This document shows positions 54,408 to 63,223 of a stretch of 64,000 nucleotides of DNA, in pieces. The notes under the pieces were generated by a model. It was not told where the DNA came from and made no database searches. It was given only the letters and a program-made list of their open reading frames with translations. The translations under genes were made by a program, and so were the position numbers. This stretch comes from Schlesneria sp. Its GTDB lineage: Bacteria; Planctomycetota; Planctomycetia; Planctomycetales; Planctomycetaceae. Location of the stretch: contig JAQGHU010000084.1 in the NCBI GenBank assembly GCA_028291515.1, forward strand, positions 1 through 64,000. Direction: 5' to 3'. Every line of letters begins with the position of its first letter. The stretch's first letter is position 1.

Positions 54408-57083
54408 ATGCCAGAACGCCTCCTTACTTCTTCACCGTGGATCACTGCATTGACCGGACTAGTGATTGGTTCCATGGCCGCTGTTTCAATCGCCAACGAT
54501 GGCCCTCGTTTCCCGGTGCTATCAAATAGCGACGCATGGCGGCAATTACCTGCCGCCGTGAAAGGAAGCGACCAGCCGTTGCCGACGTGGGCTCGCATGC
54601 TGGCGGCCGAGTTGCCACGAACTACCGCCGCCTTCTTGGAGCTCGATCTGGCTCAGCGGAACAAAAGTCCCGTGGCACCAGAACTGCGCGCTGGTATGCG
54701 TTGGGTCGCTGCGCACGCGAACCATTGCGCGTATTCCGAAGCAACCGCCGCCACTGATGCCGTTCGCGCTGGAGTTAGCTCGGCCAGAGTCGATGGACTG
54801 AAGTCCGTGGACTTTCAAGGCTGGTCCAATGACGAACGGGCGGCGTTGTCGTTCGCTCGCAAGATGAGCGTCGATTCCGATTCGGTGATCGATGAGGAAT
54901 TTGCACAACTCGTCAAACTGTTTGGCGACAAGCAGGCGGCGTCTATGGTGCTGATGATGGCCTACGCCAACTTCCAGGATCGGTTTCTGCTGGCTATTGG
55001 CGCTCCCTTGGAGGCGGAGAGCTCACTTCCACCCGCTGATGTCGACTTCAGTCCCGAGTCGTTCGTTATCAAGACAACTCCGCCACCGCCTTTAAAGAAA
55101 GTCCCCCTGCCGAAGCCAACCGGTCAGGATCAAACTCCAGACGATCCCGAATGGGCCGCGACCAGCTACGATGTGCTGCAGCAACGACTGGAGTCTCAAC
55201 GAACCAAGCCAACACGATTGCCGGTCCTTCCCTGGGATCAGGTCGCTCGCAACCTTCCCGAAGGTCTGATTTCACGACCCAGCGACATCGTCTGGTACCG
55301 CATCGTCTTCGGGTACGCTCCCGAACTGGCGGTCCCCTTCGAAGTGTTCATGCGAACAGCCGGGGCCGAGACCAGTTCGAAATGGGATCGCATCTTCGGA
55401 CAAAGCCTATTCTGGGTGACGACTCGCGCCGTGAAGTGTCCATACTGCATGGGTCACTGCGAAATGAATTGGGAAGTCGCGGGTTTGACGACTCCCGAGA
55501 TTGCCGAGCGTAGCCGCTTACTCGCCGGTGACGATTGGTCGAGCTTCACTCCAGCCGAACAACACGCCTTCGCATTCGCCCGAAAGCTCACGAGTACTCC
55601 CTGGTCGGTGTCCGGCGCAGATGTCACCCAGCTCAAGGACGATTTCGGCACCGATCGAGCGATGATCGTGATGCTGAACGCCAGCCGCTATCACTACATG
55701 ACCCGCATTTCGAATGGGTTCCAACTGACGCTGGAACGCGACAACGTATTTTACGATTACTACAACGTGAAGTCGCCCGCAGTCGCCGCAGCGTCTGCCG
55801 AAGGAACGTCTGTCATCCCCTTGCTGAGTGTCGAAGAATGCTGGAAGCGGATGCCCGCGACTGTTTCAGGTGGTGGGCAGACCCTACCGAACTGGGCGCG
55901 AAGCGTGGCGTCCTCTCTTCCACGCACAGCGGCTGCCATGCTGCAACTGGATCACGCCCAGCGGACCAAGAGCCCGCTTGATCCCGTCCTGCGTGCGAAG
56001 ATGCGCTGGGTCATCGGCAAGGCCAATCGATGCCTCTACTCGCAAGCGTACGCTGTCGCCGATCTGAAGCGAGCTGGCTTGGACGCGGACGCGGTTCGCA
56101 AGTTTACGACGGATGATTCTTCGTGGATAGAAGCCGATCGAGAGCCGCTTGAGTTTGCGAGATTGTTAACCGTCGCCGCCCCGACGATTCCCGACGAGAT
56201 GTTTGAGCGACTGAAAGCTCGGTTCGGGGACAAGCAAGTCGCGGCCATGGTGCTGTTGGCAGCCTACGGCAACTTCCAGGATCGTCTCGTCCTGGGGCTG
56301 AAGTTGCCAATTGAAGTCGGTGGTCCATTGCCACCACTGGCCGTTCAATTTACCGATGATGCGTTTCAGGTCGCGCCGATCTTCCCGCCTCAGGCTGCAC
56401 CAGTAGCCCTCAAATCGTCAGGCCAGGATGTCGTCGATGATGATCCCGCCTGGTCTGCCATCTCGTATGACCAGTTGCAAACACGACTGGAGCAGCAGCG
56501 CAGTCGCAATCCGCGGCTGCCGATCCCTACGTGGGACGAAGTGAAACAGAAGCTTCCCCCTGCGATGGCCGCGCGTCCGACTCGAATCATCTGGAATCTC
56601 GTCTGTTCGGGCTACGTTCCCGAGTTGGCAGTTCCATGGAGCATCGCCACACGAACCATGTGGTCTGAAACAAAGCCGGACCGCGTCCTCGAGGAAAGTC
56701 TGTTCTGGATTCAAACGCGCGCGATCGAATGCAATTACTGCATGGGTCACTGCGAAATGCTGCTGGAAGTCGCCGGATTGGACCAGAAAGCCATTGCCGA
56801 GCGAACAAGACTGCTGGCAGGCTCCGATTGGTCTGCGTTTCCATCCGAAGAGCAGCGTGCCTTTGCATACGCTCGCAAACTCAGTCAAATGCCTTGGGAT
56901 CTGGCAGCAGACGACTACAAAACGCTGGAAGCCGACTTCGGTCCCGACAAGGCGATGGCCACATTCTGGTGGCTCTGTCGAGGTCTCTACATGACCCGCG
57001 TCTCAGATGGGTTCCAGCTTCCGTTGGAGCGAGAAAACGTGTTCGCCAGTCCACCGATTAAGACATCGGGTACAGACAAGTAG
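54408..57083 (+). CDS. Exported four-domain carboxymuconolactone decarboxylase (AhpD-like) protein
   Basis: The 891-residue product has a signal peptide (ITALTGLVIGSMAAVSIA) and then two copies of a unit of about 433 residues, each made of a degenerate and an intact CMD domain. Domain 1 has C107-AY-S110, domain 2 C344-PY-C347-MG-H350-C351, domain 3 C542-LY-S545, and domain 4 C775-NY-C778-MG-H781-C782. Spacing between equivalent cysteines (431 and 435) shows the internal duplication. The intact sites carry an extra Cys after the His. The order degenerate-then-intact is opposite to the two-domain proteins of copy A. GGAAAGG precedes the ATG. The CRTAC1-type gene follows after 22 bases. Confidence 0.85.
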   Translation: MPERLLTSSPWITALTGLVIGSMAAVSIANDGPRFPVLSNSDAWRQLPAAVKGSDQPLPTWARMLAAELPRTTAAFLELDLAQRNKSPVAPELRAGMRWVAAHANHCAYSEATAATDAVRAGVSSARVDGLKSVDFQGWSNDERAALSFARKMSVDSDSVIDEEFAQLVKLFGDKQAASMVLMMAYANFQDRFLLAIGAPLEAESSLPPADVDFSPESFVIKTTPPPPLKKVPLPKPTGQDQTPDDPEWAATSYDVLQQRLESQRTKPTRLPVLPWDQVARNLPEGLISRPSDIVWYRIVFGYAPELAVPFEVFMRTAGAETSSKWDRIFGQSLFWVTTRAVKCPYCMGHCEMNWEVAGLTTPEIAERSRLLAGDDWSSFTPAEQHAFAFARKLTSTPWSVSGADVTQLKDDFGTDRAMIVMLNASRYHYMTRISNGFQLTLERDNVFYDYYNVKSPAVAAASAEGTSVIPLLSVEECWKRMPATVSGGGQTLPNWARSVASSLPRTAAAMLQLDHAQRTKSPLDPVLRAKMRWVIGKANRCLYSQAYAVADLKRAGLDADAVRKFTTDDSSWIEADREPLEFARLLTVAAPTIPDEMFERLKARFGDKQVAAMVLLAAYGNFQDRLVLGLKLPIEVGGPLPPLAVQFTDDAFQVAPIFPPQAAPVALKSSGQDVVDDDPAWSAISYDQLQTRLEQQRSRNPRLPIPTWDEVKQKLPPAMAARPTRIIWNLVCSGYVPELAVPWSIATRTMWSETKPDRVLEESLFWIQTRAIECNYCMGHCEMLLEVAGLDQKAIAERTRLLAGSDWSAFPSEEQRAFAYARKLSQMPWDLAADDYKTLEADFGPDKAMATFWWLCRGLYMTRVSDGFQLPLERENVFASPPIKTSGTDK

Positions 57084-57105
57084 CAATTCATCCAAGGATC
57101 GCGCT

Positions 57106-59394
57106 GTGTCACAGTCGAAACTCTCTGCTCTTAAATTACTACTAACTCTCGGATCTCTCGCCGTCGCGGTGGGGACAGGAATCACATTCACCAAGTCTCG
57201 ACCGCCGCGCCACGTGGAGAAAAAGCCCGTCGTCATCCAGTATGAACCTCAACAGGATTTTGACGCCACCGGATATGAGATCATCCACAACACTGTTCCG
57301 CGATGGGGGAACAACGCGACCCTTGCGGAAGTCAAAGCCATTTGGGACGGAGCTGCTCAACGTGGGATCGATGCCGCAGATGAAAAACTTGAGAAACTGG
57401 ACGGATCAGACCCGCTGGTGAATTCACTGATCTATCAAAAGGGCGCTCTCTTAAACTTCGAAGGACGCGCCAAAGAAGCATATCAGACTTTCGAGGGGCT
57501 TCGATCTCGTATCGAAGCAGACAGCAGCGCGGCGCAGGAGAGCCTCTACAGCATCATCTACTTGCAGGGCGTCACAGCGCTGCGTCGCGGTGAAAACGAA
57601 AACTGCATCATGTGCCGTGGAGAAAGTTCTTGCATTCTCCCGATCTCACGGGCGGCCAGGCATATCAACCCGGCGGGCTCGCGCCTGGCGATCCAACATT
57701 TCACAGAGTACCTCGATAAATTCCCCGACGATGCTGGCGCGAGGTGGCTGCTGAACCTGGCACACATGACTCTGGGAGAGCACCCCGATCTTGTTGATCC
57801 CCGTCACCTGATTTCATTGGATCATTTTACAAAGTCCGAATTCGACATCGGCAAGTTTCGAGATCTGGGCCATCTGGTCGGAGTGAATCAGTTCACTCAG
57901 GCTGGGGGAGCCATCATGGAGGATTTCGACAACGATGGCCTGCTGGACATTGTCATCACCACGTTTGATCCAACGACACAAATGTCGTTTCTGAAGAACT
58001 CGGGTGACGGCACATTTGAAGATCGCACCCCTGGTGCCGGGATGGATGGCCAGTATGGAGGCCTGAATTGTGTGCAAACCGACTTCAACAACGACGGATA
58101 CGCCGACATCTTCGTGATGCGCGGGGCGTGGCTGATGAGTCCCGTGCGACCCACGTTATTGCGCAACAACCAGGATGGAACTTTCACGGATGTCACAGCG
58201 GAAGCAGGATTGGCACGCCCCGTCAACTCGATCGCGGCGTCGTGGGCTGACTATGACAACGATGGATGGTTGGACTTGTTCATCTGTTGTGAGAAGCAAC
58301 CGAGCGAGCTGTATCGCAATCTCGGCAACGGAACCTTCGAGCCAGTCCTCGAGAAGTCTGGAATGCGGATGCAACGCGTCATCTGCAAAGGCGCCGCCTG
58401 GATCGACTACGACAACGACAGCTTCCCGGATCTATTTGTGAATTACCTCACCGGGCCGGGTGCACAATTGTTTCACAACAATCGAGATGGAACATTTCAG
58501 GATGCGTCGATCGCAATGAATATCGACGGACCCACGACTGGTTTTTCATGCTGGGCCTGGGACTATGACAATGATGGCTGGCAGGACATTTTCGCCACCT
58601 GTTACGAGAGAACGATGGGGGACGTGTTGCATGGTCTAACGGGTCACCCACATGAACGAAAGTCGAATCGACTCTATCGCAATATGGAAGGCAAGCGATT
58701 CAAAAATGTAACGCAGGAAGCAGGCTTGGACGTAGTCTTTGTCACGATGGGAAGCAACTTTGCCGATTTTGACAACGACGGTTTTCTCGATATGTACCTG
58801 GGGACTGGGGAACCTAGCTATGCGGTCCTGATTCCCAACCGAATGCTGAAGAATGTCGCCGGTCGCCGATTTGCCGACATTACCGCAACATCGGGCACGG
58901 GGTCGCTCCAAAAAGGACATGGCGTTGCTTGCGGAGATTGGGATCGCGACGGGGATGTCGATCTCTACCTGGAAATGGGTGGTGCGGTTCCTGGCGACAA
59001 ATACCACAACATCCTGTTCCAGAACCCAGGGCAGAAAAATCACTCTCTCACGGTCAAACTGATTGGCCAGAAATCAAACCGGGCCGCGATTGGCGCGAGG
59101 ATCAAGATCGTCACCGCAGGAGACGAGCCGCAAACTTTCTATCGACATGTTTCGACAGGAAGCAGCTTTGGTGCGAACCCACTGCAGCAAACAATTGGCG
59201 TTGGTACCGCGGACCGGATTGCGACTTTGGAGATTCATTGGCCCACCAGTGGGACCGATCAAGTCTTTCACGATATTGCCGTGAACCAGGCCATCTCGAT
59301 TACCGAGTTTGCCGAAGACTATGAACGCCTTGACTGGACTTCGATCAAGGTTGATGAGTCGAAGGCCGACAAGACCATGTTAGGGGGCAAATAG
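57106..59394 (+). CDS. CRTAC1/ASPIC-UnbV family protein with FG-GAP repeats
   Basis: The 762-residue product has an N-terminal membrane or signal segment (LLLTLGSLAVAVGTGITF), a TPR-like part (about 90-240) that contains CIMCRGESSC, then several FG-GAP/VCBS repeats (ADIFVMRGAWL, DYDNDGWLDLF, DYDNDGWQDIFATC, DFDNDGFLDMYLG), and an ASPIC/UnbV C-terminal domain (IGARIKIVTAGDEP, STGSSFGANPLQQTIGVG). Such proteins are exported and probably calcium-binding beta-propellers. GTG 57106 is chosen because AAGGA lies 6-10 bases upstream and it clears the previous gene; an in-frame earlier start would overlap it. It is probably the last gene of cluster copy B. Confidence 0.87.
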   Translation: MSQSKLSALKLLLTLGSLAVAVGTGITFTKSRPPRHVEKKPVVIQYEPQQDFDATGYEIIHNTVPRWGNNATLAEVKAIWDGAAQRGIDAADEKLEKLDGSDPLVNSLIYQKGALLNFEGRAKEAYQTFEGLRSRIEADSSAAQESLYSIIYLQGVTALRRGENENCIMCRGESSCILPISRAARHINPAGSRLAIQHFTEYLDKFPDDAGARWLLNLAHMTLGEHPDLVDPRHLISLDHFTKSEFDIGKFRDLGHLVGVNQFTQAGGAIMEDFDNDGLLDIVITTFDPTTQMSFLKNSGDGTFEDRTPGAGMDGQYGGLNCVQTDFNNDGYADIFVMRGAWLMSPVRPTLLRNNQDGTFTDVTAEAGLARPVNSIAASWADYDNDGWLDLFICCEKQPSELYRNLGNGTFEPVLEKSGMRMQRVICKGAAWIDYDNDSFPDLFVNYLTGPGAQLFHNNRDGTFQDASIAMNIDGPTTGFSCWAWDYDNDGWQDIFATCYERTMGDVLHGLTGHPHERKSNRLYRNMEGKRFKNVTQEAGLDVVFVTMGSNFADFDNDGFLDMYLGTGEPSYAVLIPNRMLKNVAGRRFADITATSGTGSLQKGHGVACGDWDRDGDVDLYLEMGGAVPGDKYHNILFQNPGQKNHSLTVKLIGQKSNRAAIGARIKIVTAGDEPQTFYRHVSTGSSFGANPLQQTIGVGTADRIATLEIHWPTSGTDQVFHDIAVNQAISITEFAEDYERLDWTSIKVDESKADKTMLGGK

Positions 59395-59425
59395 GCCAGT
59401 TGGAGCCGACGATTCCCCTGATCAC

Positions 59426-59884
59426 TCAACTCCTCGCCAGAGCGGGCTTCCGCTCGGGTTTGCGATCGTCGCAGAGCGGAGGGCTGCCGGTTGGCTCGGC
59501 CAGGATCTCGGCAAGCGTCGTGTTGCGGAACGCCGCTTCTACAGAGGCCATCGCGTCGTCCATGCGGCGATGCAATGGACACAGATTCTTGCCGTGCGAC
59601 TTCAGCCCCAACGGACACGTGGCGATTCTCTGAATCGGTTCGACCGCGTTGACCACTTCCAGGATCGTCAATTCCGCAGGTGGCCGCAGGAGCGTGACGC
59701 CACCCCCAACGCCGCGCTGAGTCCGCACGATCTCGCAGCGACTTAGGTTCTGCAGCACCTTGGACAGATACGGCTTCGGCACTTGTGTCCTTTCCGCGAT
59801 CTGCTCGGTCGTGCAGGCCTCCGGTGATTTGTCGGCCAGAAAGACGATCGCTCGCAGTGCGTATTCGACAGTTTGAGAAAACAT
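59426..59884 (-). CDS. Rrf2-family transcriptional regulator
   Basis: The 152-residue product has the Rrf2 winged helix (MFSQTVEYALRAIVFLA, TTEQIAERTQVPKPYLSKVLQNL, RTQRGVGGGVTLLRPPAELTILEVVNAVE). Cysteine spacing resembles the iron-sulfur type: C90 and C102 are 12 apart, with H105 three further, as in IscR (C92, C104, H107), but the middle Cys is replaced by Ser96. It may bind a cluster differently or be a redox switch. GAGGG precedes ATG 59884. It is divergent from the c-type cytochrome gene at 60046, and a dyad between them is a likely operator. Confidence 0.88.
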   Translation of the reverse strand: MFSQTVEYALRAIVFLADKSPEACTTEQIAERTQVPKPYLSKVLQNLSRCEIVRTQRGVGGGVTLLRPPAELTILEVVNAVEPIQRIATCPLGLKSHGKNLCPLHRRMDDAMASVEAAFRNTTLAEILAEPTGSPPLCDDRKPERKPALARS

Positions 59885-59943
59885 GCCGCCCTCGACTTGA
59901 TTCAACCGGAGATTGACGTCGCATATCGACGCCAGTACAGTTT

Positions 59944-59967
59944 AAAGTGGATATGATTATCCAATTT
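59944..59967. promoter_or_regulatory. Candidate Rrf2 operator (24-bp dyad)
   Basis: TGGATA (59948-59953), four bases, then TATCCA (59958-59963) form a perfect dyad. Extending it gives AAAG-TGGATA-TGAT-TATCCA-ATTT, 9 of 10 bases paired per half. It lies 60 bases from the Rrf2 start and about 80 bases before the cytochrome gene. Rrf2 regulators usually bind such dyads in their own divergent promoter; binding here is inferred. Confidence 0.55.
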
Positions 59968-60045
59968 TGCGGTCTGCGTGCGAGGACGTCAACTCACAAG
60001 AGGCGCGCCGTAAGGCGCAAGACCTGCTTTCTTGAGAAGTCGGTA

Positions 60046-61374
60046 ATGTTAACGAGCCCGTTTCGATCAACGTATTTCCTCGGAATAGTGATCGCTATTC
60101 TACTGAGCGCCGGTTCGAACTCTGTCGAGTTGCATGCTCAGGATTTCGAGCGTGAGCCGATCAACTATGCCACCGCGACGCCGGACAATCCAATTTCGCG
60201 GCTGCGGACTCGACTAGACGAGGGAACGTCGCAACTGTCGTTTGCAGAGGGGCCAGGCTATCTGAAGTCTCTGCTTGCCGAACTGAAGATCCCTGTCTCG
60301 TCGCAGACGCTGGTCTTCTCGAAAACAAGCCTGCAACGGCACCGCATCACCCCAAGGACGCCGCGAGCCATCTACTTCAACGACGACACCTATGTCGGCT
60401 TCTGTCAGAACGGCGACGTGTTGGAATTGTCGGTGGCCGACCCGCAACTCGGAGCCGTCTTCTACACGCTCGACCAGGACGCAACGCTCAAACCACACCT
60501 GGCCCGACAAGTCGACAATTGCCTGCTGTGTCACGGTACCGGGCATACGCGTGGCGTTCCCGGGCATTTCATTCGGTCGGTCTATACCGACAGCGTTGGC
60601 TTCCCCGTACTGGCGATGGGAACGCATCGCATCGATCACAGTAGCCCGATCTCGCATCGCTGGGGCGGTTGGTACGTGACGGGGACACATGGTGAGCAGG
60701 AACACCGGGGCAACCTGATCGTCAGCGGCAAGCAGGAACGCGAACCCGTCGACAATGCCGCCGGACAGAATGTCACCGACCTGACCTCTCGATTCAAGAC
60801 CTCGGCCTATCTCTCTCCTCATAGCGACTTGATCGCGCTCATGGTCCTGGAACATCAAACCGAAGCTCACAACCTGCTGACGCGCGCCAGCTTCCAGGCT
60901 CGCGAAGCCCTCTACTCTGAAGCGAAGCTCAACAAGGAACTCGGTGAGCAAGAGGGGCATCGCTGGGACAGCACCAACACCCGAATCAAAAGTTCGTGCG
61001 AGGCGTTGGTCAAATACATGCTGTTCTGCGACGAAGCCCCGCTGACCAGTCCGCTTCAAGGAACATCCACGTTCGCCGCCGACTTCGTTGAACTCGGTCC
61101 GCGCGATCCCGCCAACCGTTCCCTGCGCGACTTTGACTTACAGCGTCGATTATTCAAATATCCGTGCAGCTATCTGATCTATTCGCGCTCGTTCGACGAA
61201 CTTCCAGCCGAAGCCAAATCGCTGGCCTATCGACGCCTGTGGGAAGTCCTGAGCGGGGCAGATCAGACGAAGACGTTCGCCCATCTCACGGAAGCAGATC
61301 GCCAGGCGATTCGTGAGATTCTCATTGCCACCAAGCCTGGCTTACCCGACTACTGGCAGAATGAGCAGCGATGA
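60046..61374 (+). CDS. Exported c-type cytochrome-like protein
   Basis: The 442-residue product has a signal segment (YFLGIVIAILLSAGSNSVELHAQ) and one haem-binding motif C159-LL-C162-H163 followed by GTGHTRGVPGHF. The middle block SVYTDSVGFPVLAMGTHRI and HRWGGWYVTGTHG looks conserved but I do not know its family. The rest is helical and soluble, with no second haem motif. ATG 60046 is chosen as the start just before the signal segment. It is divergent from Rrf2 and downstream of a candidate operator, so it is probably redox- or NO-regulated. Confidence 0.75.
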   Translation: MLTSPFRSTYFLGIVIAILLSAGSNSVELHAQDFEREPINYATATPDNPISRLRTRLDEGTSQLSFAEGPGYLKSLLAELKIPVSSQTLVFSKTSLQRHRITPRTPRAIYFNDDTYVGFCQNGDVLELSVADPQLGAVFYTLDQDATLKPHLARQVDNCLLCHGTGHTRGVPGHFIRSVYTDSVGFPVLAMGTHRIDHSSPISHRWGGWYVTGTHGEQEHRGNLIVSGKQEREPVDNAAGQNVTDLTSRFKTSAYLSPHSDLIALMVLEHQTEAHNLLTRASFQAREALYSEAKLNKELGEQEGHRWDSTNTRIKSSCEALVKYMLFCDEAPLTSPLQGTSTFAADFVELGPRDPANRSLRDFDLQRRLFKYPCSYLIYSRSFDELPAEAKSLAYRRLWEVLSGADQTKTFAHLTEADRQAIREILIATKPGLPDYWQNEQR

Positions 61375-61380
61375 TATCCG

Positions 61381-62910
61381 CTATCGAGCGGCCGCGGTTG
61401 GTGTCGACTTCGCTCGATCCATGCGAATCGTCGCAGGCTCTTCCAGCCACGCCTTGATCGTTCCGGCAATCGCGTGCAGATCATTCAAGTCCCCGGCCGC
61501 GCCACTTCCAGCAGCGAGTGCCCCTGCCGTCGGGGGCGGGGCAGACTTGCTGCGAATGGACATTACGCCGATCGCCAGCAGCGCCAATGCGGCGATACCC
61601 AATGAAGAGGCCTTCGCCACAGTCCCATAGCTCTGCCAGTTCTGCACAGCCAGCAGTTGTTGATCCAATGCCTTTTCGGCCGGCGATTCGATCGGCTTGC
61701 CGATGCCGACTTCAATCTTGTCACGGCCCTCTTTGAATCCCACCGCCTGCTTGACCAGCGATTCCGCTTTCTCGGGCGTGATCCCCAGCGATTCTTCCAA
61801 TGGCATCTCGTCGACCGAGATCGGCGGGATCAGCATCACCGCGACAGTCAATCGGTTAATGGTTTCCTGCTGCTCTTCCAGGATCCGGCCGTTGCGCGAA
61901 ACCAGATACTGACTATCGATGACTTCCTCATTCGCGGACGGTCCGGCAACCGGAGGTCCAACCGGAACGCCGGGTGGCAGATTGCTGGCAGTTCCTGCCG
62001 GGCCGCGCGGTCCGCCGGCTGCGGTCGTTTTCGACGACTGGACCGATTCGTGAACCACTACTTTGCCGTCGGGATCAAACTTTTCGCTGTTCTCTTTGAC
62101 ATGCCGAAAACTCATGTCGACTGTCACGCGGACAACCGCCCGATCGGGACCGAGCAGTTTGTTCATGACTTCCTGAGCCTTCTCGGCCAGATGAGTTTCC
62201 ACTTCTAACTGATGAGCCAACTGATCCGATGACGCCTGACCCTGAGTCGATCGCTTCTTCTCCGACAGCATTCGCCCTTCGGTATCCAGGATTGTGACGT
62301 TGTCACTGGTCAACCCCTTCACACTGGCGGCCACCAGTGCCACCATGCCGTGAACGGCGGGACGGCTGAGTGACGCACCAGGGCGCATCTTCAAGACCAC
62401 GCTGGCGGTCACCGGTTTTTCGTCGCGGACGAAAGGGTTCGAATCGGGTTGCACGATATGGACGCGAGCATGCGCCACAGAATCGAGCGTCATGATGGTC
62501 CGGGCCAGCTCACCCTGCAGAGCACGGGAGTAGTTCACGTCTTGAATGAACGGAGTCGCTCCCATCGGCAGCGAGTCGATGATCTCAAATCCCTTCTCAT
62601 TCCCCTTCAGCAATCCGGCAACAGCCAGATTCATGCGAGTCTTCTGCACCCCTTCCGAGGGGACGAGGATCGTGGTTCCATCCGAGGAGAGCTTATAGGT
62701 GATCCGATCTGCATCGAGCTTATGAGTGATCGCCGCCGCTTCCTCCATCGGTAGACCCGAATAGAGCACGGCGTAACTGGTCTGGCTCGACCAGAAGCCG
62801 ACGCCAGCCACAATCAACACCAAGACCGCTGTCGCGCCACCTAGAACCAAACGGCCCAGGAAGCTCTGGCGATTCCAGAGTTGTTGGATTTGTTGCAGGA
62901 ACGGATTCAT
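61381..62910 (-). CDS. fliF: Flagellar M-ring protein FliF
   Basis: The 509-residue product shows FliF/SctJ features: an N-terminal membrane helix (VLGGATAVLVLIVAGVGFW), YAVLYSGLPMEEAAAITHKLDA, VNYSRALQGELARTI, ARVHIVQPDSNPFV, ASVVLKMRPGASL and a second membrane helix near residue 460 (SLGIAALALLAIGVM). FliF builds the inner-membrane MS ring of the flagellar basal body. The C-terminus after the last helix is short (about 55 residues) and lacks a clear FliG-binding end. No other flagellar gene is in the window; the next gene on this strand is a PQQ propeller. ATG 62910 is used; ATG 62928 is possible. Confidence 0.88.
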   Translation of the reverse strand: MNPFLQQIQQLWNRQSFLGRLVLGGATAVLVLIVAGVGFWSSQTSYAVLYSGLPMEEAAAITHKLDADRITYKLSSDGTTILVPSEGVQKTRMNLAVAGLLKGNEKGFEIIDSLPMGATPFIQDVNYSRALQGELARTIMTLDSVAHARVHIVQPDSNPFVRDEKPVTASVVLKMRPGASLSRPAVHGMVALVAASVKGLTSDNVTILDTEGRMLSEKKRSTQGQASSDQLAHQLEVETHLAEKAQEVMNKLLGPDRAVVRVTVDMSFRHVKENSEKFDPDGKVVVHESVQSSKTTAAGGPRGPAGTASNLPPGVPVGPPVAGPSANEEVIDSQYLVSRNGRILEEQQETINRLTVAVMLIPPISVDEMPLEESLGITPEKAESLVKQAVGFKEGRDKIEVGIGKPIESPAEKALDQQLLAVQNWQSYGTVAKASSLGIAALALLAIGVMSIRSKSAPPPTAGALAAGSGAAGDLNDLHAIAGTIKAWLEEPATIRMDRAKSTPTAAAR

Positions 62911-63100
62911 ATCGGCCCGAAAATTCATGAAAATGCAGCGGCGCAGCACGACAGCCAGGGCAGACAACAGCCCTCATCAACTCTATCGGTCCGGAAGGCT
63001 GTAACGGTTAAAGCAATTAATCTAGCTCGCGATCGCCGACGATCAATCGGCAGAATTCGCCGAATTGGTCCGGTCACGACAGGGCGCGGTTTTCGTGTTT

Positions 63101-63181
63101 GGGAGGGCGAGGCTCCTGCCGAGCCGAGCAGTCGATGGACTCGCAACAACATGCACGGCTCGGCAGGAGCCTCGCCCTCCC
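63101..63181. repeat. 26-bp perfect inverted repeat, 'GGGAGGGCGAGGCTCCTGCC' family
   Basis: Arms 63101-63126 and 63156-63181 are perfect inverted copies around a 29-base loop. It lies between fliF and the PQQ gene, both on the minus strand. This type of repeat is widespread between genes of planctomycetes (from memory). The remaining bases of 62911-63223 show no gene. Confidence 0.8.
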
Positions 63182-63223
63182 AGGCAGACGCCATCCGCTG
63201 GATTGCGGGTCGATTAATGGCTG

